Assembly (NCBI GenBank): GCA_025963965.1
Contig: JAOPZS010000081.1
Coordinates: 1-33,795, forward strand
Source of the DNA: Solirubrobacterales bacterium
Lineage (GTDB): Bacteria > Actinomycetota > Thermoleophilia > Solirubrobacterales > Solirubrobacteraceae
Direction: 5' to 3'
Length of the DNA stretch: 33,795 bases
A model generated the notes under the pieces. That model did not search any database. It saw nothing but the letters and a program-made list of their open reading frames with translations, and had not been told where the DNA came from. Both the position numbers and the translations under genes were made by a program. Shown here piece by piece: positions 25,427 to 32,720 of the stretch (positions are counted from its first letter, which is position 1; each line of letters opens with the position of its first letter).

Positions 25427-26899
25427 CTAGGACCCGGCCCGGCGCAGCTCGGCTCGCTTGACCTTGCCGGAGGACGTCTTCGGCAGCTCGGCTGCGAAGT
25501 CGACGATCCGCGGGTACTTGTACGGCGCCGTCACGCTCTTGACGTGGTCCTGAAGCTCGCCGGCGAGCTGCGGTCCGGGAGCGAACCCGTCGCGCAGCAC
25601 GACCACCGCCCGCACCACGCTCCCCCGCTCCTCGTCCGGGGAGGCGACGGCCGCCGCCTCGGCGACGGCCGGGTGCGCGACGAGCGCCGACTCGACCTCG
25701 AACGGCCCGATCCGGTACCCGGCTGAGACGATCACGTCGTCGCCGCGTCCCTGGAAGTACAGCCAGCCGTCCTCGTCGCGGCTGACCTGGTCTCCGGTCG
25801 CCCACGCCGCGCCGGCGCGGCGGTCATCGCTGAGCCACGCGCCGTCCTCACCCCGGCTCACCTGCTCGCCCAGGTAGCCCAGGAAGAACGTCGGCACGCT
25901 CGCCGGAGCCACGAGCAGCTCGCCGTGCTCGATCGACAGCTCGACGCCGGGCAGCGCGGGACCCATCGAGCCCGGCCGCGGCTCGCCGTCACCGGGCGCA
26001 CCGGTCAGCTGCCCCGTCTCCGTCTGTCCGTAGCCGTCGCGGATCCGCAGCCCGGTCGCCTCCTCCCAGGCACGCAGCACCTCGGGGTTGAGCGCCTCGC
26101 CGGCCGCGACCATCCCGCGCAGGTGGGGCAGCGGCCCGAGCGTCGCACGCTTGGCGATCACGCGGTACTCGGTCGGCGCCATGCACAGCACGCCGACGCG
26201 CTCGCGCACGAGCACCTCCAGGCGCTCGTGCGGGTCGAAGCGGGCGTCGTGAAGCAGCGCGGCGGCGCCCTGCAGCCACGGCGCGATGAACACGTTGCGC
26301 GCGGACTTCGACCAGCCGCTGGCGGCGGTGCACCAGACGAGCTCGCCCGGGCGCGGCGCCAGCCAGTGCTCGGCCTGCAGTCGCTGGCCGTACAGGTAGC
26401 GCTGCGCGTGGAGCACGCCCTTCGGCTCCCCGGCGGTCCCGCTTGTGAACGTGATCAGGCACGCGTCGCGCTCGGAGAGCTCGGCCGCCGCTGCCGGCTC
26501 GGCGTCGTACAGCGCCTCGTCGGGAACGCTCAGCACCGGGACGTCGAGGCCGCGCAGCTCACCGAGGTCGCGCTCGTCCGCCACGATCACGCTGGGCCGT
26601 GCCGCCTCGATGCGCAGCCGGAGATCCTTCGTGCGCAGCTGCTCGGTGCAGGGCAGGACGACCGCGCCGAGCCGAAAGCAGGCGATCATCACGAGCACCC
26701 ACTCGGGGCGGTTGCCGATCACGGTCATCACGACGTCGCCGCGGGCCACGCCGTTCGCGGCGAGCGTGCCGGCCAGGCGGGCAGAGCGCTCGGCGACCTC
26801 GCCGAAGCTCCACTCCCGCCGCGCGCCGTCGCGCGCAAGCTCGACCAGCGCGAGGCGCTCGGCCGGCGCGGCGTCGACGACCTCGGCGGCGAAGTTCAT
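25427..26899 (-). CDS. Acyl-CoA synthetase (AMP-forming)
   Basis: 490 residues from the ATG at 26899. Activates a carboxylic acid to acyl-CoA through acyl-AMP. Motifs: ACLITFTSGTAGEPKGVLHA (AMP/phosphate loop), RIRDGYGQTETGQLTG, AWATGDQVSRDEDGWLYFQG, GDDVIVSAGYRIGPFEVE (hinge) and the catalytic C-terminal Lys in LPKTSSGKVKRAELRR. The overall pattern (WCTAASGWSKSARNVFIAPW) resembles medium-chain/ACSM-type ligases more than acetyl-CoA synthetase. TACGAT lies 9 nt before the ATG. Divergent from an acyl-CoA dehydrogenase, suggesting a shared fatty- or branched-acid catabolic role; the chain length is unknown. Confidence 0.9.
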   Translation of the reverse strand: MNFAAEVVDAAPAERLALVELARDGARREWSFGEVAERSARLAGTLAANGVARGDVVMTVIGNRPEWVLVMIACFRLGAVVLPCTEQLRTKDLRLRIEAARPSVIVADERDLGELRGLDVPVLSVPDEALYDAEPAAAAELSERDACLITFTSGTAGEPKGVLHAQRYLYGQRLQAEHWLAPRPGELVWCTAASGWSKSARNVFIAPWLQGAAALLHDARFDPHERLEVLVRERVGVLCMAPTEYRVIAKRATLGPLPHLRGMVAAGEALNPEVLRAWEEATGLRIRDGYGQTETGQLTGAPGDGEPRPGSMGPALPGVELSIEHGELLVAPASVPTFFLGYLGEQVSRGEDGAWLSDDRRAGAAWATGDQVSRDEDGWLYFQGRGDDVIVSAGYRIGPFEVESALVAHPAVAEAAAVASPDEERGSVVRAVVVLRDGFAPGPQLAGELQDHVKSVTAPYKYPRIVDFAAELPKTSSGKVKRAELRRAGS

Positions 26900-26908
26900 G
26901 CGCGCGTG

Positions 26909-26914
26909 ATCGTA
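26909..26914 (-). promoter_or_regulatory. -10-like box of the acyl-CoA synthetase gene
   Basis: TACGAT on the minus strand, 9 nt before the ATG at 26899. No Shine-Dalgarno. Confidence 0.35.
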
Positions 26915-26999
26915 TTGGCGGCGGGGGCACCCGGCGCCGCGCCGCATCGTGGTCGGGATCGCCGCCGCACACACGGATCGGCGCTCAGACGCACGCCGG

Positions 27000-27062
27000 T
27001 ATGCTCCTTTCAGCGCCCTGCCGGACAGCGGGGCGCGCAGGCGTGCGCCACCCCTGTGGCGC
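27000..27062 (+). promoter_or_regulatory. Possible promoter and 5'-UTR hairpin of the acyl-CoA dehydrogenase gene
   Basis: TATGCT (27000-27005) may be the -10 box. The following leader holds a perfect short stem, GCGCCAC (27045-27051) and GTGGCGC (27056-27062) with a CCCT loop, 28 nt before the ATG. It could be an operator or an mRNA structure. Confidence 0.3.
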
Positions 27063-27090
27063 GAGAAATCGACCTTGGAGCCCGATCAGC

Positions 27091-28302
27091 ATGGCCGTAG
27101 CGACCCCGTACACGGACAAGACCGACGAGCAGCGCGCGATCACGGAGATGGTCCACCAGTTCGTCGACGAGCAGATCCTGCCGAACGCCGAGCACTACGA
27201 CCACGAGGACTCCTTCCCCGAGCCGATCGTCGAGCAGATGAAGGAGCTGGGGCTGTTCGGAGTGACGATCCCCGAGGAGTACGGCGGCATGGGGCTCGAC
27301 CTGACGACCTACGCGATGATCGTCGAAGAGCTCTCGCGCGGCTGGATCTCGATCTCCGGGGTGATCAACACCCACTTCATCGGCTCCTACCTGCTGATGA
27401 AGTTCGGGACCGACGAGCAGAAGCACAGGTACCTGCCGCGGATGGCCACCGGTGAGATCCGCGCCGCCTTCTCGCTGTCGGAGCCCGAGCTCGGCTCGGA
27501 CGTGCAGGCGATCAAGACGTCCGCCAAGAAGCAGGACGACGGCGCCTACGAGATCAACGGCCAGAAGATGTGGGTCACCAACGGGCTGCTCTCCTCGCTC
27601 GTCTTCACGCTCGTGAAGACCGACCCGGATGCCGAGCCGCGCCACCGCGGGATGACCTGCTTCATCTGCGAGAAAGAGCCCGGCGTCGGCGAGAACACCG
27701 GCGATCTGGCCGGTCTCAACGTCCCGCCGAAGATCAAGAAGATGGGCTACAAGGGGGTCGAGTCCACCGAGCTCGTCTTCGACGGTTACCGCTGCCCGGC
27801 CGAGAACATCCTCGGCGGCGAGGACGACGGCCTGAACAAGGGTTTCGTGCAGATGATGGACGCGCTCGACCTCGGCCGCGTCAACGTCGCCGCACGCGGT
27901 GTCGGGCTCGCGCAACGCGCGCTGGAGCTGGCCCTGCGCTACTCGCAGGAGCGCAAGACGTTCGGCAAGCCGATCGCCGAGCACCAGGCGATCCAGTTCA
28001 AGCTCGCCGACATGGCCACGCAGGTCGACGCCGCGCGCCTGCTGGTTCGCCGCGCCGCGCTGATGAAGGACGCGGGCGAGCGCTCGGACCTCGAGGCCGG
28101 GATGGCGAAGCTGTTCGCCTCCGAGGCCGGCCGCTTCTGCGCGGAGGAGTGCCTGCGCATCCACGGTGGCTACGGCTACTCCAAGGAGTACGAGATCGAG
28201 CGCATCTATCGCGACGCCCCTCTGCTGCTGATCGGGGAGGGAACCTCCGAGATCCAACGCATGGTGATCGGACGCAAGCTCCTGCAGCGTCATAAGATCT
28301 GA
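27091..28302 (+). CDS. Acyl-CoA dehydrogenase
   Basis: 403 residues. FAD-dependent alpha,beta-dehydrogenation of an acyl-CoA, passing electrons to ETF. Domains: N-terminal helical (TDEQRAITEMVHQFVDEQIL), middle beta domain with AAFSLSEPELGSDVQAIKTS and KMWVTNG, C-terminal helical with RVNVAARGVGLAQRALELAL and QERKTFGKPIAEHQAIQFKL. The catalytic Glu is in LLIGEGTSEIQRMVIGRKLL, the position used by short-chain enzymes. Substrate not determined. Followed 52 nt later by an SCP2-like gene in the same direction. Confidence 0.95.
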   Translation: MAVATPYTDKTDEQRAITEMVHQFVDEQILPNAEHYDHEDSFPEPIVEQMKELGLFGVTIPEEYGGMGLDLTTYAMIVEELSRGWISISGVINTHFIGSYLLMKFGTDEQKHRYLPRMATGEIRAAFSLSEPELGSDVQAIKTSAKKQDDGAYEINGQKMWVTNGLLSSLVFTLVKTDPDAEPRHRGMTCFICEKEPGVGENTGDLAGLNVPPKIKKMGYKGVESTELVFDGYRCPAENILGGEDDGLNKGFVQMMDALDLGRVNVAARGVGLAQRALELALRYSQERKTFGKPIAEHQAIQFKLADMATQVDAARLLVRRAALMKDAGERSDLEAGMAKLFASEAGRFCAEECLRIHGGYGYSKEYEIERIYRDAPLLLIGEGTSEIQRMVIGRKLLQRHKI

Positions 28303-28354
28303 GCCGAGCGGCTGCCACGGGCGTGCGGCACACGAGAGAGGGAGGTTCAGCGGG

Positions 28355-28732
28355 ATGGCCGATGACGCCAAGGCTCTGATCGAACTCGCAGTGCGCAGGT
28401 TCATCGAGGAGGTGCCTGCCCTCGCGCCCATCAAGCTGGTGGTCGGCATCGAGATGCGCGGCCGCGGCGACGTCCAGCAGTTCCGGCTCGAGATGCCCGA
28501 CGTGAAGGTCACCCGCGGCCCGGCCGCCGACGCACGGGTGCGCGTCGACATGCGGCGCGAGTTCTTCAACGTGATGGCACGCGAAGGCAAGATCGCCGAC
28601 TGGGTCGAGGCGTTCAGCTACGGCCAGGCCAAGGCATCCGGCCCCGATCAGATCGTCAAGCTGATCGTCAACGTCGTCGAGCGCCAGATCGAGCGCGACC
28701 GCACGCCGAAGGCCCGCCGCCAGGCATCCTGA
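28355..28732 (+). CDS. SCP2-like (sterol-carrier-type) lipid-binding protein
   Basis: 125 residues. The alpha/beta pattern with KLVVGIEMRGRGDVQQFRLE, VTRGPAADARVRVDMRREFF and a hydrophobic C-terminal helix (SGPDQIVKLIVNVVERQ) fits the SCP2 fold, which binds acyl-CoAs or other lipids in a hydrophobic tunnel. GAGGGAGG ribosome site before the ATG. Likely co-transcribed with the acyl-CoA dehydrogenase and may carry its substrate. The assignment is by pattern, without catalytic residues to confirm it. Confidence 0.65.
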   Translation: MADDAKALIELAVRRFIEEVPALAPIKLVVGIEMRGRGDVQQFRLEMPDVKVTRGPAADARVRVDMRREFFNVMAREGKIADWVEAFSYGQAKASGPDQIVKLIVNVVERQIERDRTPKARRQAS

Positions 28733-28733
28733 C

Positions 28734-28752
28734 CGAGCCCGCGAGGGGCTCG
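28734..28752. terminator. Terminator hairpin between convergent genes
   Basis: CGAGCCC, a GCGAG loop and GGGCTCG form a perfect 7 bp G+C stem, 2 nt after the SCP2-like stop and 16 nt from the HD-GYP gene's end. No T-tract. Confidence 0.55.
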
Positions 28753-28768
28753 CCGGGTGCCGGGGCGT

Positions 28769-29986
28769 TCAGCGGGCCCCGAGCGCCGGGCGCCGGGCCG
28801 TTCGCGGCGGCGATGTGGATTCCGGTTGCGGCCCCTCCGAGGGGCCCGTCCCGTCGCAGTCGCGCAGGCGGACCGCCGGAGCGGAGGCTGCCGCCGTCTC
28901 GCCGGGGCCGCGCTCGGAGACGATCGTCAGGAACGCCTCGACGACACGCGGATCGAACTGGCTGGCGGCCGAGGAGCGGATCAGCGCGATCGCCTGGTCG
29001 GCAGGCCATGCCGGCTTGTACGGACGGTCGTGGGTGAGCGCGTCGAACACGTCGGCGACGGCCACGATCCGTCCCACCAGCGGGATGTCGCCGCCGATCA
29101 GCCCGAGCGGATAGCCGCCGCCGTCCCACCACTCGTGATGGGCTTCGGCGACGATGCCGGCCAGCTGCAGGGCCGGTGAGCGGCTGCCGAACAGCAGCCG
29201 CGCGCCGAGCGCGGTGTGGGTCTGCATCAGCTCCTGCTCCTGCTCGGTGAGGCGGCCGGGCTTCAGCAGCACGCTGTCGGGGATCGCGAGCTTGCCGATG
29301 TCGTGCAGCGGCGCCGCTTCGCGCAGCAGCGCCACGCTCTCATCGCTGAGCCCCATCCGCTGGCCGATCTCCGCCGACATGGTGCCGACCCGTTCGGTGT
29401 GCTGAGAGGTCTCGTCGTCGCGGTACTCGCCGGCGACCGCCAGCAGCTGCAGCGTCTCCGAGCGCGCCTCGTTGAGGTCCCTGGTGCGATCGTCGACCAT
29501 CCCTTCGAGCCGTTTCGCCTCGCTGTTGCGCTCCTGTTCGGCGCGCCGCTGGGGAGATATGTCGTGGGCGAAACCATGGATCATCCCGTCGGCCGGAGAG
29601 GAGCGTGCGCTCCATTCCAGCCACACGTGGCTGCCCTCGAGCGTCCCGTAGCGGCTGCTGACGGTGATGCTGGCGCGAGAGCCGTCCGCCAGCGAGAGCA
29701 TCTCCGCGGCGGCGGAGTCGCGGTCACGGGGGTCGATGAACTCCGTCAACGGGCGCCCGCACATCGCCTCCGGCGGGTGTCCGAGGCAGCGCTTCCAGGC
29801 GGGGTTCACGCGCAACAGCCGTCCCGTCAGGTCGGCTGTCCAGAGCAGCTCCAGGGATTCCTCGAAATAGCGCTCGAGCTCGGCCTCGGCGGCGACGAGC
29901 GCGGCACGGCGCCAGCGTCCGGGACGCGCGTGCGGCGATCCGAACGCTCGAGTCGAAGCTCCCACGAATATAGAGTCGCCGTCCAC
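28769..29986 (-). CDS. PAS-HD-GYP protein, probable cyclic-di-GMP phosphodiesterase
   Basis: 405 residues from the GTG at 29986. A PAS domain (about 37-147; ELLWTADLTGRLLRVNPAWK ... WLEWSARSS ... IHGFAHDISPQRRAEQE) is joined by a coiled linker (148-185) to an HD-GYP domain. Metal-binding and signature residues are present: H228-D229 in HDIGKLAIPD, H283-H284-E285 and D288-G-x-G-Y-P in HHEWWDGGGYP. It should therefore be able to hydrolyse cyclic-di-GMP in response to a PAS-sensed signal. No membrane helix. The start is uncertain; a GTG 7 codons later (29965) and a start near residue 30 are possible. The C-terminal 40 residues are disordered. Confidence 0.88.
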   Translation of the reverse strand: MDGDSIFVGASTRAFGSPHARPGRWRRAALVAAEAELERYFEESLELLWTADLTGRLLRVNPAWKRCLGHPPEAMCGRPLTEFIDPRDRDSAAAEMLSLADGSRASITVSSRYGTLEGSHVWLEWSARSSPADGMIHGFAHDISPQRRAEQERNSEAKRLEGMVDDRTRDLNEARSETLQLLAVAGEYRDDETSQHTERVGTMSAEIGQRMGLSDESVALLREAAPLHDIGKLAIPDSVLLKPGRLTEQEQELMQTHTALGARLLFGSRSPALQLAGIVAEAHHEWWDGGGYPLGLIGGDIPLVGRIVAVADVFDALTHDRPYKPAWPADQAIALIRSSAASQFDPRVVEAFLTIVSERGPGETAAASAPAVRLRDCDGTGPSEGPQPESTSPPRTARRPALGAR

Positions 29987-29991
29987 GAGTT

Positions 29992-30054
29992 CGAATATTC
30001 GGTACGGGCCGCCCTGTGGACGGATCTACTAGGGGCGAAGCGCGGTTCGCCCCT
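29992..30054. promoter_or_regulatory. Palindrome and stem upstream of the HD-GYP gene
   Basis: CGAATATTCG (29992-30001) is a perfect palindrome, 5 bp from the GTG, in the only A+T-rich patch here. AGGGGCGAA (30031-30039) and TTCGCCCCT (30046-30054) form a perfect 9 bp stem. These may be an operator and a terminator or leader structure. The remaining 30055-30139 shows nothing clear. Confidence 0.3.
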
Positions 30055-30139
30055 CCGCCTACACCAAACGGGGGACGGGCCTGGTGCAACCGGCGAGGCC
30101 GGCCGGCCCGAGCGCATCTCTGGCAGGCGGAGCCCCGCG

Positions 30140-30229
30140 CTAGTGGTAGGACGTGAGCTGCTCGGCCAGGAACGCCAACGAGCCGAGCAGGAACAGGCAC
30201 ATCACGATCAATGAGAAGTTTTCGTTCAC
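30140..30229 (-). CDS. Possible 29-residue single-helix membrane protein
   Basis: GTG at 30229 to TAG at 30142-30140. The product is MNENFSLIVMCLFLLGSLAF followed by LAEQLTSYH: one transmembrane helix with a short polar tail, a shape typical of real small membrane proteins. GGAG lies 9 nt before the GTG. The frame remains open and protein-like further upstream (HYAWWPELER) but has no start codon there. It lies 70 nt after the ferredoxin gene in the same direction. Function unknown. Confidence 0.4.
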   Translation of the reverse strand: MNENFSLIVMCLFLLGSLAFLAEQLTSYH

Positions 30230-30237
30230 GCGCTCGA

Positions 30238-30272
30238 GCTCCGGCCACCAAGCATAATGCCCCGGCCGGAGC
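30238..30272 (-). terminator. Hairpin after the malyl-CoA lyase/ligase/ferredoxin operon
   Basis: GCTCCGGCC (30238-30246) and GGCCGGAGC (30264-30272) are perfectly complementary with a 17 nt loop. On the minus strand it follows the ferredoxin stop by 27 nt. The GGAG of the small membrane ORF lies inside the stem, so it may act as terminator or as a translational switch. Confidence 0.45.
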
Positions 30273-30299
30273 CGCGGAATCCGAACCGTCGTCGAGCGC

Positions 30300-30545
30300 T
30301 CAGGCCAGGACGGCGCCGCCGTCGTAGAGCTTGATGACCTTCACCGCTCCGGACGGGGTCGCATCGAGGCACAGCCTGCAGAGCACGCACTCGTCGAGGT
30401 TGGACTCGACGAGTTCCAGGCGCCCATCGCCGTCCTGGGCGTAGATGTCGACCGGGCAGGCCTCGGTGAGCCTGCGGGCGGTCTCCGGGTCGGCGGCGAT
30501 CGCGTCGTCGACCTCGACCGCGATGAACGTGGCTTCGGCTCTCAT
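30300..30545 (-). CDS. FixX-like single [4Fe-4S] ferredoxin
   Basis: 81 residues. Four cysteines: C30 in EACPVDIY, then C53-x2-C56-x2-C59 in DECVLCRLC. The order (C-P first, then C-x2-C-x2-C) is that of FixX-type ferredoxins, holding one cluster; the second cluster of ordinary bacterial ferredoxins is missing. The ATG at 30545 overlaps the sucD-like stop (ATGA), so it is translated together with the ligase. A redox protein coupled to a CoA ligase is unusual; it may deliver electrons to or from an enzyme of the same pathway encoded elsewhere. Confidence 0.85.
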   Translation of the reverse strand: MRAEATFIAVEVDDAIAADPETARRLTEACPVDIYAQDGDGRLELVESNLDECVLCRLCLDATPSGAVKVIKLYDGGAVLA

Positions 30546-31480
30546 GCCGAGACCCCGCCGGCGCGGCTTCGCTCTGAGATCTTCGAGCGGATCATCTCGG
30601 GGATGTCCTCGATGCGCTCGGCGACGCTGATGCCCGCCTGGGCGAGGCGCGCGATCTTCTCGGAGGCGGTGTCCTCCTTGCCTTCGACGATCGTGCCGGC
30701 GTGCCCGAAGCTCATGCCGGGCATCTCGTCCATGAAGCGGCCGGCCATGAAGGCGACGACCGGCAGCCGCGAGGAGTGCTCGGTCACCCAGCCGGCCAGC
30801 TCGGCCTCCATGCGCCCGCCCGGCTCGGTGTAGATGACGATCCCCTCGGTTTGCGCGTCGGCCTCGAACAGCGGCATCAGCTCGGCGTAGCTCGAGCCGA
30901 TGATCGCGTCGCCGCCGATCGAGACGGCTGTCGACTGGCCGAGCCCGGCCGCGCTGAGCGTCGAGGACATCTCGGTCGTCATGCCGCCGGAGCGCGAGAT
31001 CACGCCGATCGGTCCGGGGGTGTAGGCCTGGGCGGCGTTTTTGGCCGGGCCGCCGATGCCGCCCATCTTGATCACGTCGGGGACGATGATCCCGAGGCAG
31101 TTGGGGCCGATGATCCGCGCGCCACGCAGCGCCGCCAGCTCGACCATCTCCGCGACGTCGCGGCGCGGGATCCGCTCGGTCACGATCACGATCAGCTTGA
31201 CGCCGTTCTCGATCGCCTCGAACACCGCGTCCTTGGTGAAGGCGGGAGGCACGGTGACGACCGAACCGTCGATCGGCGCTCCGTGGTGCTCGACGGCCTG
31301 GGCGACGGTGTCGAACACCGGCACGCCGTGGACGTCGCGGCCGAGGCGTCCGGGCGTGACCCCGCCGACGACCTTCGCGCCGCTCCCGTAGTCGAGGCAC
31401 TCACGCGTCAGGTTCACGGCCTCGCGACCGGTGATGCCCTGCACGATGAACGTCGTCTCGGCGTCGATCAGGATCGACAT
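30542..31480 (-). CDS. Succinyl-CoA synthetase-like alpha subunit (probable malate- or other dicarboxylate-CoA ligase)
   Basis: 312 residues. N-terminal CoA-binding domain with IVQGITGREAVNL (canonical enzymes have a G-F-T-G-x-x-G loop here) and VGGVTPGRLGRDVHGVPVFD. The ligase domain has IIGPNCLGIIVPD, GVISRSGGMTTEM and the phosphorylated His H260 in SFGHAGTIVEG. Together with the beta subunit it should make an acyl-CoA through a phosphohistidine intermediate. The ATG overlaps the beta stop by one base (TGATG). Because the first gene of the operon is a malyl-CoA lyase, I infer malate rather than succinate as substrate; the TCA-cycle role remains possible. Confidence 0.85.
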   Translation of the reverse strand: MSILIDAETTFIVQGITGREAVNLTRECLDYGSGAKVVGGVTPGRLGRDVHGVPVFDTVAQAVEHHGAPIDGSVVTVPPAFTKDAVFEAIENGVKLIVIVTERIPRRDVAEMVELAALRGARIIGPNCLGIIVPDVIKMGGIGGPAKNAAQAYTPGPIGVISRSGGMTTEMSSTLSAAGLGQSTAVSIGGDAIIGSSYAELMPLFEADAQTEGIVIYTEPGGRMEAELAGWVTEHSSRLPVVAFMAGRFMDEMPGMSFGHAGTIVEGKEDTASEKIARLAQAGISVAERIEDIPEMIRSKISERSRAGGVSA

Positions 31481-32691
31481 CAGGCGGCAACTCCCTGGAT
31501 CTTCTCGACGGCCCGGCGGGCCGCCTCGTTGAGCGACACCGAACGGTCCGCGTAGTCGACGCCGTACTTCTCGAGGATCTTGAAGCCCTCCTCCTCCCAG
31601 GCGCCGGGGATGCGGAAGATCGCGATCTTCTCCGACGGGTCGAAGCCCAGCTCCAGACACGCTTTGATCACGCCCCGGGCGACGATGTCCACGCGCGTGT
31701 TCGAGACGATCGACATCATCACGGCGATCTGCTCGACGCCCGGCTTGCCGAGCACGAGCTTGGCCAGGCCACACGTCTTGGCGACCGACGGGTTGCCGCC
31801 GATCTCGCAGTAGTTGGCAGGTTTGCCGCCGTGTGCGCGGACCGCGTCGAACAGCGTCAGCGAGCCGCCGCCCGCCCCGATCACCAGGCCGAGGTTGCCG
31901 TCGAACTCGGTCACGTTCCCGGCCACGCCGCGGTGGTCGGTCGCGTCGACCTCCTCGCCGGCCAGCTCGAACGGTGTCGCCTCGCGCGCCTGGCGCGTCT
32001 CCTCCGGGCCGACGCCGAGGTCGGCGAGCAGCTTGGCGTGGCGGCCGCGCGCCTCGTTCTCGATGTCCATGTGCGCGTCGAGCGCGACGAAGGAGCCGTC
32101 CTTCAGGCGCCCGAGCGGGTTGATCTCCGCCAGCGTCAGGTCGTGCTCGAGGAACAGGCGCGCGAGGCGGGTGAGGATCGGGGTGATGCGGTTCAGCGGC
32201 GACCCGGAGACGCCGGTCTGGGCGATCACCTGCTTGGCCTGGAAGTCCGAGACGGGCAGCAGCGTCGAGAAGTGCCCGCGACCGACGTGGTCGGGATGCT
32301 CCTCGGCGACCTGCTCGATGTCGATGCCGCCCATGTCGGAGAAGAGCATCACGGGCTGCTTGCGAAGGCCGTCCCACACGACTCCCGCGTAGTACTCCTG
32401 CTCGACCTCGGCCTTGGGGTCGACGAGCACGCCGCGCGGCATGTGGCCGCCGATCTCCAGCGCGAGGATGTCCTCGGCGTGGGCGGCCGCCTCCTCCGGC
32501 GTGTCGGCGAACTTGACGCCGCCGGCCTTCATCCGGCCGCCGGTCAGCACCTGGGACTTGATCACGACCGACCCGCCGATGCGCTCGGCGGCCTCCTTCG
32601 CCGCCTCGCGCGAGGTGGCGAAGCCGAAGTCGGTGACCGGGATGCCGGCCCGCTTGACGATCTCGCGGGCCTCGAACTCGAAGAACCTCAT
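31480..32691 (-). CDS. Succinyl-CoA synthetase-like beta subunit, divergent ATP-grasp type
   Basis: 403 residues. ATP-grasp domain: MRFFEFEAREIVKRAGIPV, KSQVLTGGRMKAGGVKFADT (residues 45-64; usual enzymes have GGRGKAGGVK), MGGIDIEQVAEEHP, LAEINPLGRLKDGSFVALDA. The C-terminal ligase domain has AHGGKPANYCEIGGNPS (293-302 region; usual is D-V-G-G-G-A) and MMSIVSNTRVDIVARGVI where TCA-cycle enzymes have the N-I-F-G-G-I motif. It is therefore a distinct branch of the family. Position 29 nt after the malyl-CoA lyase suggests malate-CoA ligase. TAGGGT lies 10 nt before the ATG, so an internal promoter is possible. Confidence 0.85.
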   Translation of the reverse strand: MRFFEFEAREIVKRAGIPVTDFGFATSREAAKEAAERIGGSVVIKSQVLTGGRMKAGGVKFADTPEEAAAHAEDILALEIGGHMPRGVLVDPKAEVEQEYYAGVVWDGLRKQPVMLFSDMGGIDIEQVAEEHPDHVGRGHFSTLLPVSDFQAKQVIAQTGVSGSPLNRITPILTRLARLFLEHDLTLAEINPLGRLKDGSFVALDAHMDIENEARGRHAKLLADLGVGPEETRQAREATPFELAGEEVDATDHRGVAGNVTEFDGNLGLVIGAGGGSLTLFDAVRAHGGKPANYCEIGGNPSVAKTCGLAKLVLGKPGVEQIAVMMSIVSNTRVDIVARGVIKACLELGFDPSEKIAIFRIPGAWEEEGFKILEKYGVDYADRSVSLNEAARRAVEKIQGVAA

Positions 32692-32701
32692 GGGGCGCGG
32701 A

Positions 32702-32707
32702 ACCCTA
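32702..32707 (-). promoter_or_regulatory. -10-like box before the SucC-like gene
   Basis: TAGGGT on the minus strand, 10 nt before the ATG at 32691, within the 29 nt gap after the malyl-CoA lyase gene. Confidence 0.25.
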
Positions 32708-32720
32708 TACCGAGCCGCGC

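Noticed and set aside
25000..25805. Minus-strand frames over the end of the efflux gene and the acyl-CoA synthetase
   Set aside because: Shadow frames with Arg/Ala/Gly bias and no motif; the plus-strand transporter frame is unambiguous.
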